DNA of 64,000 nucleotides, taken from NCBI RefSeq assembly GCF_002910905.1, contig NZ_NEUE01000300.1:6911-70910 (forward strand), written 5' to 3'. The notes beneath the pieces were generated by a model, which did not search any database, was not told the DNA's origin, and was given only the letters and a program-made list of their open reading frames with translations. The position numbers and the translations under genes are program-made. Positions 16,911 to 25,172 of this stretch are shown here, one piece after another. Positions within the stretch are counted from its first letter, which is position 1; each line of letters begins with the position of its first letter. The stretch comes from Streptomyces sp. SM11 (GTDB lineage Bacteria > Actinomycetota > Actinomycetes > Streptomycetales > Streptomycetaceae).

Positions 16911-19673
16911 ATGGAACATGTGCCCCCGCCCGCCGAGGAACTGGCCCGCCTCGACCGAGAACTGGCCGAGCTGGACGCCCGCAGGGCCCAGCTGCTGACC
17001 CGGCGTGCCTGGCTGCTCGCCGCGCTGCGGCCGCCCGCGCCGACGGCCGCCCCGGGCTGGAACCCGTCGGGCTGGGGCGCACCTCACGGCGCCCCCTCGC
17101 AGCCGTGGGGCTACGTGCCGAAGCAGCCGTCCGCCCCGCGCAGCGCCCAGAACGTCCTGCTGACCCTGGGCGGCCTGCTGCTGACCATCGCGGCCGTCGC
17201 GTTCACGCTGGTGAGCTGGGGATCGATGGGGATCGGCGGCCGGTCGGCCGTGCTGGCCGCGATGACCCTGGGGGCGCTGATCGCACCGGCGGTGCTGCTG
17301 CGGCGGAAGCTGGCCGCCACCGCCGAGGCACTGGCGGCCCTGGCCCTGGTGTTGACGCTGCTGGACGTCTACGCGGTCCACGCGGTGGCCGCGCCCGGTA
17401 CGGACGGGCTCGGTTTCACGGCCGTCGCCTCGGTGGTGCTCGCGGCGCTGTGGACGGCGTACGGGCTGACGCTGGGCAAGCTGCGCCTGCCGTTGCCGGC
17501 CGCCGTGGTGCTGGCCCAGTGGCCGCTGCTGTTCTGGGCGTGGGCCGCCGGCGCACCGGCGCTGGTGGTCGGGTGGGCGCTGCTGGCCACGGCGGTGCTG
17601 GACGGGACGATCGCGCTGCGGGGCAAGGGCACCGGGGTGCGGGTCACGGCGTGCGTCGGCGGGTCGGTGATGGGCTTCTCCGCCCTGCTGGTGGGCCTGG
17701 CACTGTCCATGACGGCTTCCGGTCCGCTCGGGGCGGTGGCTCCGGGCGCGGTGCTGCTGGCGGCCGCGGCGGCGGCCCTGGCCGGGGCCTGGCGCGCGCC
17801 CAAGGGGTTCGCGCAGCTGGGCGGCGTGGTGGTCGGCCTCGCCGCGGTGGCCGCGGTGGGAGGCGTACCGGTGGCAGCGGTGCCGGACGCCTGGCACATG
17901 CCGGCGTACCTGCTGTGCGGCCTCGCCCTGATGGCGGTCGTACGGACGCGGCTGCCGAGGAACGCGACCCGCGGGGTGCTGGCGGCGTCGGGGGCGGTGG
18001 CGGCCTGGGCCCTGGTGTGGACGCTGCCGCCGCTCGCGACGGTGCTGCTGGGCCCGGTGACGCTGCTGTCGGACGTGTGGGCGGGGGCGCCGGAGGGCTT
18101 CCGGTCCGCGCTGGGGTCGACGCTGCCGTGGCCGGAGCAGGCCGGGGCCCCGGTGGTGCTCGCCCTGGTGGCCGGGCTGCTGGGGTCGGCGTACCGGTGG
18201 TGGCCGTCGGTCGTGCGGATCACCGCGCCGTTGGCCGCACGGGTGGAGACACCCGGGCCGGACACGGCGGCTGGTACGCCGGGCACGGCCTGGACGGCGC
18301 CGCCCGGTGCCGGGGTGCCCTGGTACACCGCCGGTGGGGCCGGTGCCCGCAGGCGGCCTTCCGGGGCAGCCGTTCGCGGGGCCGTAGGTGCGGGGGCGGT
18401 GGCACTCGGCTGGGGCGCGTTCCTGCTGGCCGGGGCCCTGCTGGACGTGCCCTACGCGCTCGCGGTGGCCGGGGAGACGGCTCTGGTGGGCGGTCTGCTC
18501 GCCCTGGCGGTCCGGGGTACCGGGAGCGACCGGGACGCGACGGCGGCCGTGCCGGTGACCGCGCTGGTGGCGGCGGTGTCCGGGGCGGTGAGCGTCGGGG
18601 TGCTGTCGCTGGCGTCCGAGGGGGCCTCCTACGCGGTGTTCGGCACGCTGGCGGTGCTGTTCGCCGGGGCGGCGGTCCGGGCTGGGGGGTGCCTTGTCGA
18701 TCAGGGTCGGATAGGCCGCGGCGTCTGGTGCGGTGCATCGCAAGGCGCTGGAACGTCCTCATCGCGGAGCGATTCGGGCGTTTCGGCAACGCCGCGAGGT
18801 GCCGTGCCAGGCGTCGCGGACCCGGCCATGATCGACAAGACACCCCCCAGGGCCGAGGTGCCGCGCGCGGTGTTCGCGGTCGCGGCGGTGGTCTGGGCCA
18901 CCGTGCTGACGGGGTTCGCGGGCCGGTCCCTGGGGCTCGCCCCGCACGAGGCCGCGCCGCTGCTGCTCGTGGTGCCCGCGCTGACCGTGTTGCTCGGGGC
19001 ACGGCTGCGGCGGAACCCGACGGCGTTGCCGGTGGAGCTGACGGGCGCGACGGGTGCACTGGTGGCCGTGGGGCTCGCGGTGTCCGACGAGCCGTTCCTG
19101 GCCCTGGTGCTGGCGCTGTGCGGGGTGCTGGCGGCGGGAGCGGCGGTGCGGCCCGAGCGGCGGCCGGCGGCGGGCTACCTGGCGGCGGCGCTGTTCGTGC
19201 TGGCCACCTGGGTGCGGCTGGCGGCCTCGGAAGTGTCGTTCCCGGAGGCGTACACGCTGCCGGTGACCGTGCCCGCGCTGGTGGTCGGGGTCCTGCGGCG
19301 GCGCAGGGACCCGGAGGCGTCCTCGTGGACGGCGTACGGGCCGGGGCTCGCGGCGACGTTGCTGCCGAGCCTGGCGGTCGCCTGGACCGACACGGACTGG
19401 CTCCGGCCGCTGTTGCTGGGGGTGGCGGCGCTGGTCGTCACGCTGCTGGGCGCGCGCTACCGCCTCCAGGCGCTGCTGCTGCTCGGCGGGGCGGTGCTGG
19501 CGCTGGACGGGCTGCACGAGCTGGCACCGTACGTGCTGCAGGTGGCGGGGGCGCTCCCCCGCTGGCTGCCGCCGGCCCTGGCCGGGCTGCTGTTGCTGAT
19601 GGTGGGAGCGACGTACGAGCAGCGGCTGCGCGACGCCCGCCGGCTGAAGGACGCGCTGGGGCGGATGCGGTGA
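16911..19673 (+). CDS. Large polytopic membrane protein with an in-frame MITE insertion
   Basis: About 920 residues with a short charged N-terminal coiled-coil-like segment (LARLDRELAELDARRAQLL), a Pro/Gly-rich linker, then some 25 hydrophobic segments. The family is unrecognised; it resembles the SCO-type 'permease' proteins of streptomycetes by composition only. Residues about 591-648 are hydrophilic and unlike the rest. They are encoded by a 167-bp inverted-repeat element plus its 4-bp duplication (171 bp, 57 codons), so the frame survives. Removing it restores AVRAEVPRAVF. The ATG at 16911 is chosen at the first typical N-terminus; ATG 16887 is an alternative. Whether the protein still works is unknown. 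Confidence 0.8.
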   Translation: MEHVPPPAEELARLDRELAELDARRAQLLTRRAWLLAALRPPAPTAAPGWNPSGWGAPHGAPSQPWGYVPKQPSAPRSAQNVLLTLGGLLLTIAAVAFTLVSWGSMGIGGRSAVLAAMTLGALIAPAVLLRRKLAATAEALAALALVLTLLDVYAVHAVAAPGTDGLGFTAVASVVLAALWTAYGLTLGKLRLPLPAAVVLAQWPLLFWAWAAGAPALVVGWALLATAVLDGTIALRGKGTGVRVTACVGGSVMGFSALLVGLALSMTASGPLGAVAPGAVLLAAAAAALAGAWRAPKGFAQLGGVVVGLAAVAAVGGVPVAAVPDAWHMPAYLLCGLALMAVVRTRLPRNATRGVLAASGAVAAWALVWTLPPLATVLLGPVTLLSDVWAGAPEGFRSALGSTLPWPEQAGAPVVLALVAGLLGSAYRWWPSVVRITAPLAARVETPGPDTAAGTPGTAWTAPPGAGVPWYTAGGAGARRRPSGAAVRGAVGAGAVALGWGAFLLAGALLDVPYALAVAGETALVGGLLALAVRGTGSDRDATAAVPVTALVAAVSGAVSVGVLSLASEGASYAVFGTLAVLFAGAAVRAGGCLVDQGRIGRGVWCGASQGAGTSSSRSDSGVSATPRGAVPGVADPAMIDKTPPRAEVPRAVFAVAAVVWATVLTGFAGRSLGLAPHEAAPLLLVVPALTVLLGARLRRNPTALPVELTGATGALVAVGLAVSDEPFLALVLALCGVLAAGAAVRPERRPAAGYLAAALFVLATWVRLAASEVSFPEAYTLPVTVPALVVGVLRRRRDPEASSWTAYGPGLAATLLPSLAVAWTDTDWLRPLLLGVAALVVTLLGARYRLQALLLLGGAVLALDGLHELAPYVLQVAGALPRWLPPALAGLLLLMVGATYEQRLRDARRLKDALGRMR
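18683..18849. mobile_element. 167-bp MITE inserted within the membrane protein gene
   Basis: The ends are inverted repeats of about 28 bases: left begins TGGGGGGTGCCTTGTCGATC, right reads the same on the other strand with few changes. GGGC is duplicated on both sides (18679-18682 and 18850-18853), a target-site duplication. No transposase is encoded, so it is non-autonomous. The inner part shares GGTGCGGTGCATCGCAA and both end regions with the element at 58920-59032. The host reading frame passes through without a stop. Confidence 0.85.
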
Positions 19674-19765
19674 GCCGCGCCGATCCGGGGGCCGCTGTTC
19701 ACGGCGGCTCCCGGGCCGGACGGAAACCGCGCCTCCCGGTCCGGGCAAAAGCGGGCCGGGCAACG

Positions 19766-19806
19766 CAGAGGGCCCGGGAGACGGATTCCGTCTCCCGGGC
19801 CCTCTG
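19766..19806. terminator. Terminator hairpin between membrane gene and second tRNA-Val
   Basis: CAGAGGGCCCGGGAGACGG pairs with CCGTCTCCCGGGCCCTCTG around a three-base loop. It lies downstream of the plus-strand membrane gene and just past the 3' end of the minus-strand tRNA-Val. Confidence 0.75.
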
Positions 19807-19812
19807 TCCGGG

Positions 19813-19884
19813 TGGGCGATACTGGGTTCGAACCAGTGACCTCTTCGGTGTGAACGAAGCGCTCTCCCACTGAGCTAATCGCCC
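19813..19884 (-). tRNA. tRNA-Val (anticodon CAC), copy 2
   Basis: The 72-nt sequence is identical to the gene at 16700-16771, with anticodon CAC in the loop TTCACAC and T loop TTCGAAC. The two copies flank the large membrane gene as direct repeats about 3.1 kb apart. Confidence 0.97.
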
Positions 19885-19938
19885 GGGCGCACCGCAAACA
19901 TTACCCCATGTCAGCGGTGCTCCAGGACCGTCCCCGGG

Positions 19939-20394
19939 CTACTCGCTGATCTTCCACGGCATGGTGAGCCCGAACTTCCAGACGTAGATCCCGACCAGCA
20001 CCGCCATGATCACGAGCCCCACCGTGGTGAGGATGATGTTGCGCCGCCGGACCTTGGGATCGAGGGCCCGCTGCGCCGCCTCGGTGACCTTGCGCTTGGT
20101 CCAGCGCAGCACCAGCTGGGCCCAGACGAACTCGGTCGCCCAGATCGCCATGCCGCCGAAGATCACCAGCCAGCCGGGGCCGGGCAGCACCAGCATGAGC
20201 ACGCCCGCGGTCACGACGCCGAGCCCGACGATGAAAACGCCGGCCTGCCAGCTCAGGTGGAGTGCTTTTGATGCCTTGATGAAACCCGGCGCCCGCGAGC
20301 CCAGCTCGCGTTCCGCCCGGTCCGATTCCCCCGTGGCGGATGCCGGGGCCGCCTTCTCGGCGACCTCACTCCGCTCGTCACTCTCCGCGTTCAT
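19939..20394 (-). CDS. Small membrane protein of the TIGR02611 type
   Basis: This 151-residue protein has an acidic N-terminus, two adjacent hydrophobic helices (about residues 50-90, containing VLPGPGWLVIFGGMAIWATEF) and a final helix near residue 125-145. The LPGPGWL turn is characteristic of the actinobacterial TIGR02611 family (putative PGPGW transmembrane proteins), whose function is unknown. The ATG at 20394 is chosen as it removes an implausible 94-residue basic extension. It is divergent from ssgB, sharing the 190-base intergenic region. Confidence 0.88.
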   Translation of the reverse strand: MNAESDERSEVAEKAAPASATGESDRAERELGSRAPGFIKASKALHLSWQAGVFIVGLGVVTAGVLMLVLPGPGWLVIFGGMAIWATEFVWAQLVLRWTKRKVTEAAQRALDPKVRRRNIILTTVGLVIMAVLVGIYVWKFGLTMPWKISE

Positions 20395-20499
20395 GAAGCT
20401 CAACTTACCCGACCTGTCTTCGTCACCGGAATGGGCGCATAACCCAAAGTTACACGCCGCTGAGCGAGGGGCTCGAAGCATCACAAATGGGTCAGAGGG

Positions 20500-20523
20500 G
20501 TTTACAACGCCACCGTAGGTGGC
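20500..20523 (+). promoter_or_regulatory. Candidate stress-sigma (SigH/SigB-type) promoter of ssgB
   Basis: GTTT, 14 bases, then GGTGGC resembles the GTTT-N14-16-GGGTAY pattern of SigB/SigH promoters of streptomycetes. Its -35 is exact but the -10 matches only partly. ssgB of S. coelicolor is reported to have a SigH-dependent promoter, which supports the call. Confidence 0.35.
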
Positions 20524-20584
20524 ATGTCGATTTCGCCGACGTGCGAATCCCCGAGCGCACACTGAGCGAAAGGCCCTGGCGCTT

Positions 20585-20998
20585 ATGAACACCACGGTCA
20601 GCTGCGAGCTGCACCTGCGCCTCGTTGTGTCGAGCGAGTCCTCACTGCCTGTACCCGCGGGCCTGCGGTATGACACGGCCGATCCCTATGCCGTGCACGC
20701 CACCTTCCACACCGGAGCGGAGGAGACGGTCGAATGGGTTTTCGCCCGTGACCTCCTCGCCGAGGGGCTGCACCGGCCCACCGGCACCGGAGACGTCCGC
20801 GTCTGGCCATCCCGTAGTCACGGCCAAGGCGTCGTATGCATCGCCCTGAGTTCCCCGGAGGGAGAAGCCCTGCTCGAAGCTCCGGCGCGGGCCCTGGAGT
20901 CGTTCCTGAAGAGGACCGACGCCGCGGTTCCGCCCGGCACCGAGCATCGTCACTTCGATCTCGACACGGAGCTCTCCCACATCCTGGCCGAGAGCTGA
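20585..20998 (+). CDS. ssgB: Sporulation cell division regulator SsgB
   Basis: SsgB is the founding SsgA-like protein of sporulating actinomycetes. It marks the future septum sites in aerial hyphae and recruits FtsZ together with SsgA. The 137-residue length and the sequence MNTTVSCELHLRLV, DPYAVHATFHTG and the FARDLLAEGLHRPTG block match SsgB closely. The ATG at 20585 follows GCGAAAGG at a slightly long distance. It is monocistronic, preceded by a candidate SigH-type promoter and followed by a long hairpin. Its presence is the best single marker that the organism is a Streptomyces or close relative. Confidence 0.95.
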   Translation: MNTTVSCELHLRLVVSSESSLPVPAGLRYDTADPYAVHATFHTGAEETVEWVFARDLLAEGLHRPTGTGDVRVWPSRSHGQGVVCIALSSPEGEALLEAPARALESFLKRTDAAVPPGTEHRHFDLDTELSHILAES

Positions 20999-21069
20999 GC
21001 CAGGCAGAGAGCCGCTCGACGCCGTCGACTCGGGGAGACGACGTCGTGCCGACAACCGCATAGGGCAGA

Positions 21070-21115
21070 CACCGGCGCCGTCGTCGCGGAATCCACCGCG
21101 ACGACGGCGCCGGTG
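21070..21115 (+). terminator. Strong hairpin downstream of ssgB
   Basis: CACCGGCGCCGTCGTCGCGG pairs perfectly with its complement 20 bases long across the loop AATCCA. It lies 71 bases after the ssgB stop. The rest of the 267-base gap before the CGNR gene shows nothing else. Confidence 0.75.
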
Positions 21116-21265
21116 CGCCCGCAGGACCCCTCCCCCTCCCGGGAGCCGGAGAAGCTGATTCCGCTCGTCGGCGGGTCCGCACCGGGCCCGGCGCCGATTG
21201 GCCGAGCCAGTAGAGTCAGCCGCCATCGGCAGGCGCCCGCCCGCCGGAAGGCCAGGGAGCGAAGC

Positions 21266-21850
21266 GTGCTGATCCCCCACGACACCCGGATCGCCCTCGA
21301 CACGGTGGTCGATCTGGTGAACACCGCACCGGAGAGCCGGCCGCCTCGGGACGGGCTCGCGGGCGGATCCGAGGACGGTCTCGCCGATATCGCCGCGCTG
21401 TACGCCTTCGCGGAGCGGCATCTCATCAGCGGGGTCGGCGCACTCGGCGAGAAGGACCTCACCGCCGTGCGCGACGTACGGGCCCGGTTCGCCGAGGTCT
21501 TCGCGGCACCCGACCCCCGCACCGCCGCCGACCTGGTCAACCGGCTCGTCGCGGCGGCCGGGACCACCCCGCAGCTCACCGACCACGACGGCTACGACTG
21601 GCACGTGCACTACTTCGCCCCGGACGCCTCGATCGCCGACCATCTCGCGGCCGACTGCGGCATGGCACTGGCCTTCATCATCGTGGCGGGCGAGCAGGAG
21701 CGGCTGCGGCGCTGCGAGGCGCCGGACTGCGGGCACGCGTTCGTCGACCTGTCGCGCAACCGCTCCCGCCGCTACTGCTCCAGCCGTACGTGCGGAAACC
21801 GGCTCCATGTGGCGGCCTACCGGGCCCGGCGCAAGGAAGCCACGGGCTGA
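21266..21850 (+). CDS. CGNR zinc finger domain regulator
   Basis: The 194-residue protein has an N-terminal ABATE-type stress-associated domain (starting with VLIPHDTRIALDTVVDLVNT) and a C-terminal CGNR zinc finger: CEAPDCGHAFVDLSRNRSRR followed by YCSSRTCGNRLHVAAYRAR, with four Cys ligands. Such proteins are thought to be DNA-binding regulators. The GTG at 21266 has AGGGAG six bases upstream. The gene stands alone between the ssgB terminator and a small convergent membrane protein gene. Its target is not evident. Confidence 0.9.
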   Translation: MLIPHDTRIALDTVVDLVNTAPESRPPRDGLAGGSEDGLADIAALYAFAERHLISGVGALGEKDLTAVRDVRARFAEVFAAPDPRTAADLVNRLVAAAGTTPQLTDHDGYDWHVHYFAPDASIADHLAADCGMALAFIIVAGEQERLRRCEAPDCGHAFVDLSRNRSRRYCSSRTCGNRLHVAAYRARRKEATG

Positions 21851-21883
21851 CGCCCACCCCGCCCCGCACAGCCTCCCGACGTG

Positions 21884-22039
21884 TCACAGCACGAAGAGAT
21901 CGTGCAGGGCGGCCATCAGCAGCAGACCCCCGATCACCGTCAGGAAGATCATCAGGGGCGGCTGGGAGAGCGCGAAGAGACAGCCGCGGGGCTCTTCGGC
22001 GGGGGGTGCGGGGGCATCGCCCCGGGAAGTGTCCACCAT
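21884..22039 (-). CDS. Small single-pass membrane protein (51 residues)
   Basis: The frame encodes a 51-residue protein starting MVDTSRGDAPAPPAEE, with a Pro-rich cytosolic head, a Cys at residue 20, and one hydrophobic helix (MIFLTVIGGLLLMAALHDLF) at the C-terminus. It is convergent with the CGNR gene with 33 bases between stops. The ATG at 22039 has a weak ribosome site. Codon third positions are strongly GC, as expected for a real gene here, and such tail-helix mini-proteins are common in streptomycetes. Function unknown. Confidence 0.65.
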   Translation of the reverse strand: MVDTSRGDAPAPPAEEPRGCLFALSQPPLMIFLTVIGGLLLMAALHDLFVL

Positions 22040-22206
22040 CTCGGGGTGATCATGACGCACCCGCGGCCGGGTTGGCGATCAACCAAGGTCATTCCCCCGG
22101 GAGTTCACCGTCCCGTGGCCCTCGGTAATCGCTCCGTCGTACGGGTCGCCGTCAGGCATTCGGACCGGCGGCCCGAGCACCGGGCCCGCGGGGCCCGGCC
22201 GACGTC

Positions 22207-22701
22207 TCAGATGCCGTGCTTCTTGAGGATCGCCTCGATGTCGCTGAAGTCGTCGCCGGGCGCGGCGGCCCCCTGCTTCTTCTTCGACTGCGCCTGCGGC
22301 TGCGGCTGCGGCTGCGAGGCCGCTGCCGGTCCGGCCGTGGCGCTGGCGCCGGCGCCGGCGCCGAGCGAGGGAGCGGAGGCGGCCGGGGCGACCGCCTCGT
22401 TCCGCCCGGCAGCCCGTGCGGCCTTGCGTTCCGCGCGGGTGGTGCCGCTGCGGCGCTCGATGGCGCGGGTGGTCATGAACAGCAGCCACGAGAGGCCGAG
22501 CACCCCGAAGCCGAGCCAGACACTCGGCTTGAAGGCGATCCCGGCGACCCACTCGACGACCCCGGTCAGCACGAGCCCGACCGGGACGAGGGAGTAGGCG
22601 GCGATCCTCGTCGCCGTGAGGAACCGTTTGCGGTACGCGGTCACGGCGGCGATGCCCAGGCCGGCCGCCGACACCGCGGAACAGATGGTCTCGGCAAGCA
22701 T
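22207..22701 (-). CDS. Membrane protein with Gln/Pro-rich tail, unknown function
   Basis: The 164-residue protein has three hydrophobic helices (residues about 5-22, 30-50, 58-80), a basic linker (RRSGTTRAERKAARAAGR), a low-complexity Ala/Gly/Pro/Gln segment and the conserved-looking C-terminal end DDFSDIEAILKKHGI. TGGAGG precedes the ATG at 22701 by five bases, which decides the start against the GTG four codons upstream. It is divergent from the DsbA-like gene. I do not recognise the family. Confidence 0.8.
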   Translation of the reverse strand: MLAETICSAVSAAGLGIAAVTAYRKRFLTATRIAAYSLVPVGLVLTGVVEWVAGIAFKPSVWLGFGVLGLSWLLFMTTRAIERRSGTTRAERKAARAAGRNEAVAPAASAPSLGAGAGASATAGPAAASQPQPQPQAQSKKKQGAAAPGDDFSDIEAILKKHGI

Positions 22702-22867
22702 CAGGGCCTCCACGCGCAGGGGATACGTCCCTTCCATCCTGCACCGGCGAGCACCGTAGGGGCCATGGCGGCGGTCCACCTCAGGGACATTTCAGGGCCG
22801 GGCTCCTCCCCAGGGGGTGCCCGGGTCCCGATTGGGACGCGCCCGCCCGGCCTGAAAGACTGGCCGC

Positions 22868-23386
22868 ATGAGCGATTCCACCCCCGCGGCACCGGTCGTC
22901 CTCGACCTCTGGTGCGATCTCGAATGCCCCGACTGCCACCGCGCCCTCGACGATGTGCACGCCCTCCGCGCCCGGTACGGGGACCGCGTCGAGATCCGGC
23001 TGCGGCACTTCCCGCTGGAGAAGCACAAGCACGCCTACGCCGCGGCCCAGGCCGCCGAGGAGGCGACCGACCAGGGCAAGGGCTGGCCGTACATCGAGGC
23101 CCTGCTGTCCCGCACCGCCGATCTCGGCCGCACGGGCGAGCCGGCACTCCTCGACGTGGCACGCGAACTGGACCTGGACGCCGAGGAGTTCGACACCGCG
23201 CTGATCGACGGCCGGCATCTGCTGATCGTCGACGCCGACCAGGCGGAGGGCAAGGCGATCGGCGTTACCGGCACGCCCACCTATGTGATCGGCGACGAGC
23301 GGCTGGACGGCGGCAAGAGCCAGGACGGGCTGCGCGAACGGATCGAGGAGATCCTCGACCGCACCCTGGCCTCGCGGGACCGGTAG
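22868..23386 (+). CDS. DsbA-family thioredoxin-fold protein (FrnE-like)
   Basis: The 172-residue protein has a thioredoxin fold with CPDC (DLECPDCHRAL, residues about 18-28) as the redox motif, a helical insert, and the cis-Pro loop GVTGTPTYVIG near residue 137. It has no signal peptide, so it acts in the cytosol like FrnE-type 2-hydroxychromene isomerase relatives. Start ATG 22868 gives MSDSTPAAPVVLDLWCD. It is monocistronic, between a divergent membrane gene and a convergent GNAT gene. Substrate unknown. Confidence 0.88.
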   Translation: MSDSTPAAPVVLDLWCDLECPDCHRALDDVHALRARYGDRVEIRLRHFPLEKHKHAYAAAQAAEEATDQGKGWPYIEALLSRTADLGRTGEPALLDVARELDLDAEEFDTALIDGRHLLIVDADQAEGKAIGVTGTPTYVIGDERLDGGKSQDGLRERIEEILDRTLASRDR

Positions 23387-23428
23387 TCGCGGAACCCGCA
23401 CCGCAGGACCGGCATCGCGGGGGCCCGC

Positions 23429-24265
23429 CTACAACGCCTTGGCCAGGTTGTACCGCGTCGTCGTGTAGCCGAGGGACTCGTACAGCCGCAGGGCCGGGGT
23501 GTTGGAGGCGAAGACGTGCAGGCCGAGCCGGTCCGCGCCCCAGGCGCGGGTGACGTCCTCGGCGACCAGCATCAGGGCCCGGCCGTGGCCCCGGCCCCGG
23601 TGCTCCTCGCGCACCTCGACGTCGAAGACGAATCCGGACGGGCCCCCCGTCGGCAGCTCCCGCAGGGCCACCCACACATGGCCGACGACCTCGCCCGCGT
23701 GCAACAGCATCCGGAAGCGCACCCCCTTGGTCGCCAGCCCGTCCGGCAGGAGGGCTGCGTGGTCGGTCTCGGACTTGCGCCGGGCCTGCTCGGGCGGCAC
23801 TCCGCGGTCGGCCCAGTCCTGCGCGTACGTCCGCACCGCGTCCTGCCGCCAGGCGGCGAACTCCTCCTCGCTCATCGCGCGCGAGGTGAGGCCCACGGGG
23901 AGCGGGGCGGCGTCCGGGCCGAGGTCCTTGGCCATGTTGCGGCTGCGTTCGGCGTAGCCGAGGGCGGCCGCGAGCCGCCGGGCAGGGTCGTTGCCGGCGG
24001 GGACCTCCACCCGTACCCGGGTACAGCCCCACCCCCGCAGCACCTCCTCGGCGGCGAGCGCGGCGATGGTGCCCCGGCCACGCCTGCGCCGGGACTCCTC
24101 CACGCTGAGGGAGCCCAGTACCCCGGCGGTCGCGCCGAACGCGTCGTCGGTGCTGATCACGACGGCGCCGACCGGCCGCCCGTTGTCGCACACGTCGTAG
24201 TGGCGGGCCCGCGCCCCGTCGGCGCCTTGCTGAAGCGGCCCGGAAGGCCGGAGTGTCGTGGTCAT
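23429..24265 (-). CDS. Tandem GNAT N-acetyltransferase
   Basis: This 278-residue protein has two GNAT folds. The first has ESRRRRGRGTIAALA at about residues 54-70; the second, closer to consensus, has EEHRGRGHGRALMLVAED near residue 215 (acetyl-CoA pyrophosphate loop) and ends with ALRLYESLGYT. Duplicated GNATs of this sort acetylate antibiotics, mycothiol precursors or peptides, so the substrate is not predictable. The ATG at 24265 is used; a TTG precedes it. It is convergent with the DsbA-like gene and follows the folate genes on the same strand. Confidence 0.85.
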   Translation of the reverse strand: MTTTLRPSGPLQQGADGARARHYDVCDNGRPVGAVVISTDDAFGATAGVLGSLSVEESRRRRGRGTIAALAAEEVLRGWGCTRVRVEVPAGNDPARRLAAALGYAERSRNMAKDLGPDAAPLPVGLTSRAMSEEEFAAWRQDAVRTYAQDWADRGVPPEQARRKSETDHAALLPDGLATKGVRFRMLLHAGEVVGHVWVALRELPTGGPSGFVFDVEVREEHRGRGHGRALMLVAEDVTRAWGADRLGLHVFASNTPALRLYESLGYTTTRYNLAKAL

Positions 24266-24350
24266 CAAGGGTTTGTATCCCCTGTGCGACGCCCCGTCAC
24301 GCGCTTTTCGGGGCCGCCGGGGTCTTCTACGGGTCGAGCCCGGGTGCCCG

Positions 24351-25172
24351 TTACGGGTCGAGGTCGTCGCCGGCCCGCTCGGCGAAGATCCGCATGGCCT
24401 TCGCCGTCACCGGTCCGCTCTCCGGGGACAGCTCGCGGTCGTCGACCCGGTGCACCGCCTGGATGTCGCGGAGCGTCGAGGTCAGGAACACCTCGTCGGC
24501 CTCGTCGAGGACGTCCATCGGGAGGTCGGTCTCCTCGGCCCCGGTCCACTCCACGGCCAGCGCGCGGGTGATCCCGGCGAGACAGCCGGAGGCCACCGGC
24601 GGGGTGTGGATGCGGCCGTCCAGGACGACGAACACATTGGATCCGGTGCCTTCGCAGAGGCGGTCGGCCGTGTTGGGGAACAACGCCTCGGACGCGCCCC
24701 GTTCCCGCGCCCGTGCCAGGGCGACGACGTTCTCGGCGTACGAGGTGGTCTTCAGGCCCGCGAGCGCGCCGCGTTCGTTGCGCGTCCAGGGGACGGTGAT
24801 CACCGCCGTGCTGTCCGGGCGGCGACTCACCCCGTCGAGGGCGACGACAAGGCTCGGCCCGTCGGTGCCCCGGTCCGAGCCGAGCGGGGACAGCCCGCCG
24901 GTGTAGGTGATCCGCAGGCGTCCCAGGGCGACGGGGTTGGCGTCGATGACCGCGGCGGCGGCGCGACGGACCTCGTCGTGGTCGGGGTCGGGCAGGCCCA
25001 GGCCCCGGGCGGACCGGGTGAGGCGGTCGAGGTGCCGGGTCAGGGCGAAGGGGCGCCCCTCGCTCGTACGCACCGTCTCGAAGATGCCGTCGCCCACGGT
25101 CAGCCCATGGTCGAGCACCGAAAGCCGGGCGTCGTCGGCGTCCCGCAGTCCGCCGTTGACCCAGATCCTCAT
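24351..25172 (-). CDS. pabC: Aminodeoxychorismate lyase (class IV aminotransferase)
   Basis: A 273-residue PLP-dependent fold-type IV enzyme, probably releasing p-aminobenzoate and pyruvate from 4-amino-4-deoxychorismate for folate. It has the N-terminal MRIWVNGGLRDADDARLSV with DHGLTVGDGIFETVR, the active-site lysine in LAGLKTTSYAENVVA, and the PLP phosphate loop of SNVFVVLDG. The ATG at 25172 overlaps the stop of the pabB-type gene (ATGA), so the two are translationally coupled and the substrate assignment rests on that context. A D-amino-acid or branched-chain aminotransferase is less likely. Confidence 0.88.
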   Translation of the reverse strand: MRIWVNGGLRDADDARLSVLDHGLTVGDGIFETVRTSEGRPFALTRHLDRLTRSARGLGLPDPDHDEVRRAAAAVIDANPVALGRLRITYTGGLSPLGSDRGTDGPSLVVALDGVSRRPDSTAVITVPWTRNERGALAGLKTTSYAENVVALARARERGASEALFPNTADRLCEGTGSNVFVVLDGRIHTPPVASGCLAGITRALAVEWTGAEETDLPMDVLDEADEVFLTSTLRDIQAVHRVDDRELSPESGPVTAKAMRIFAERAGDDLDP

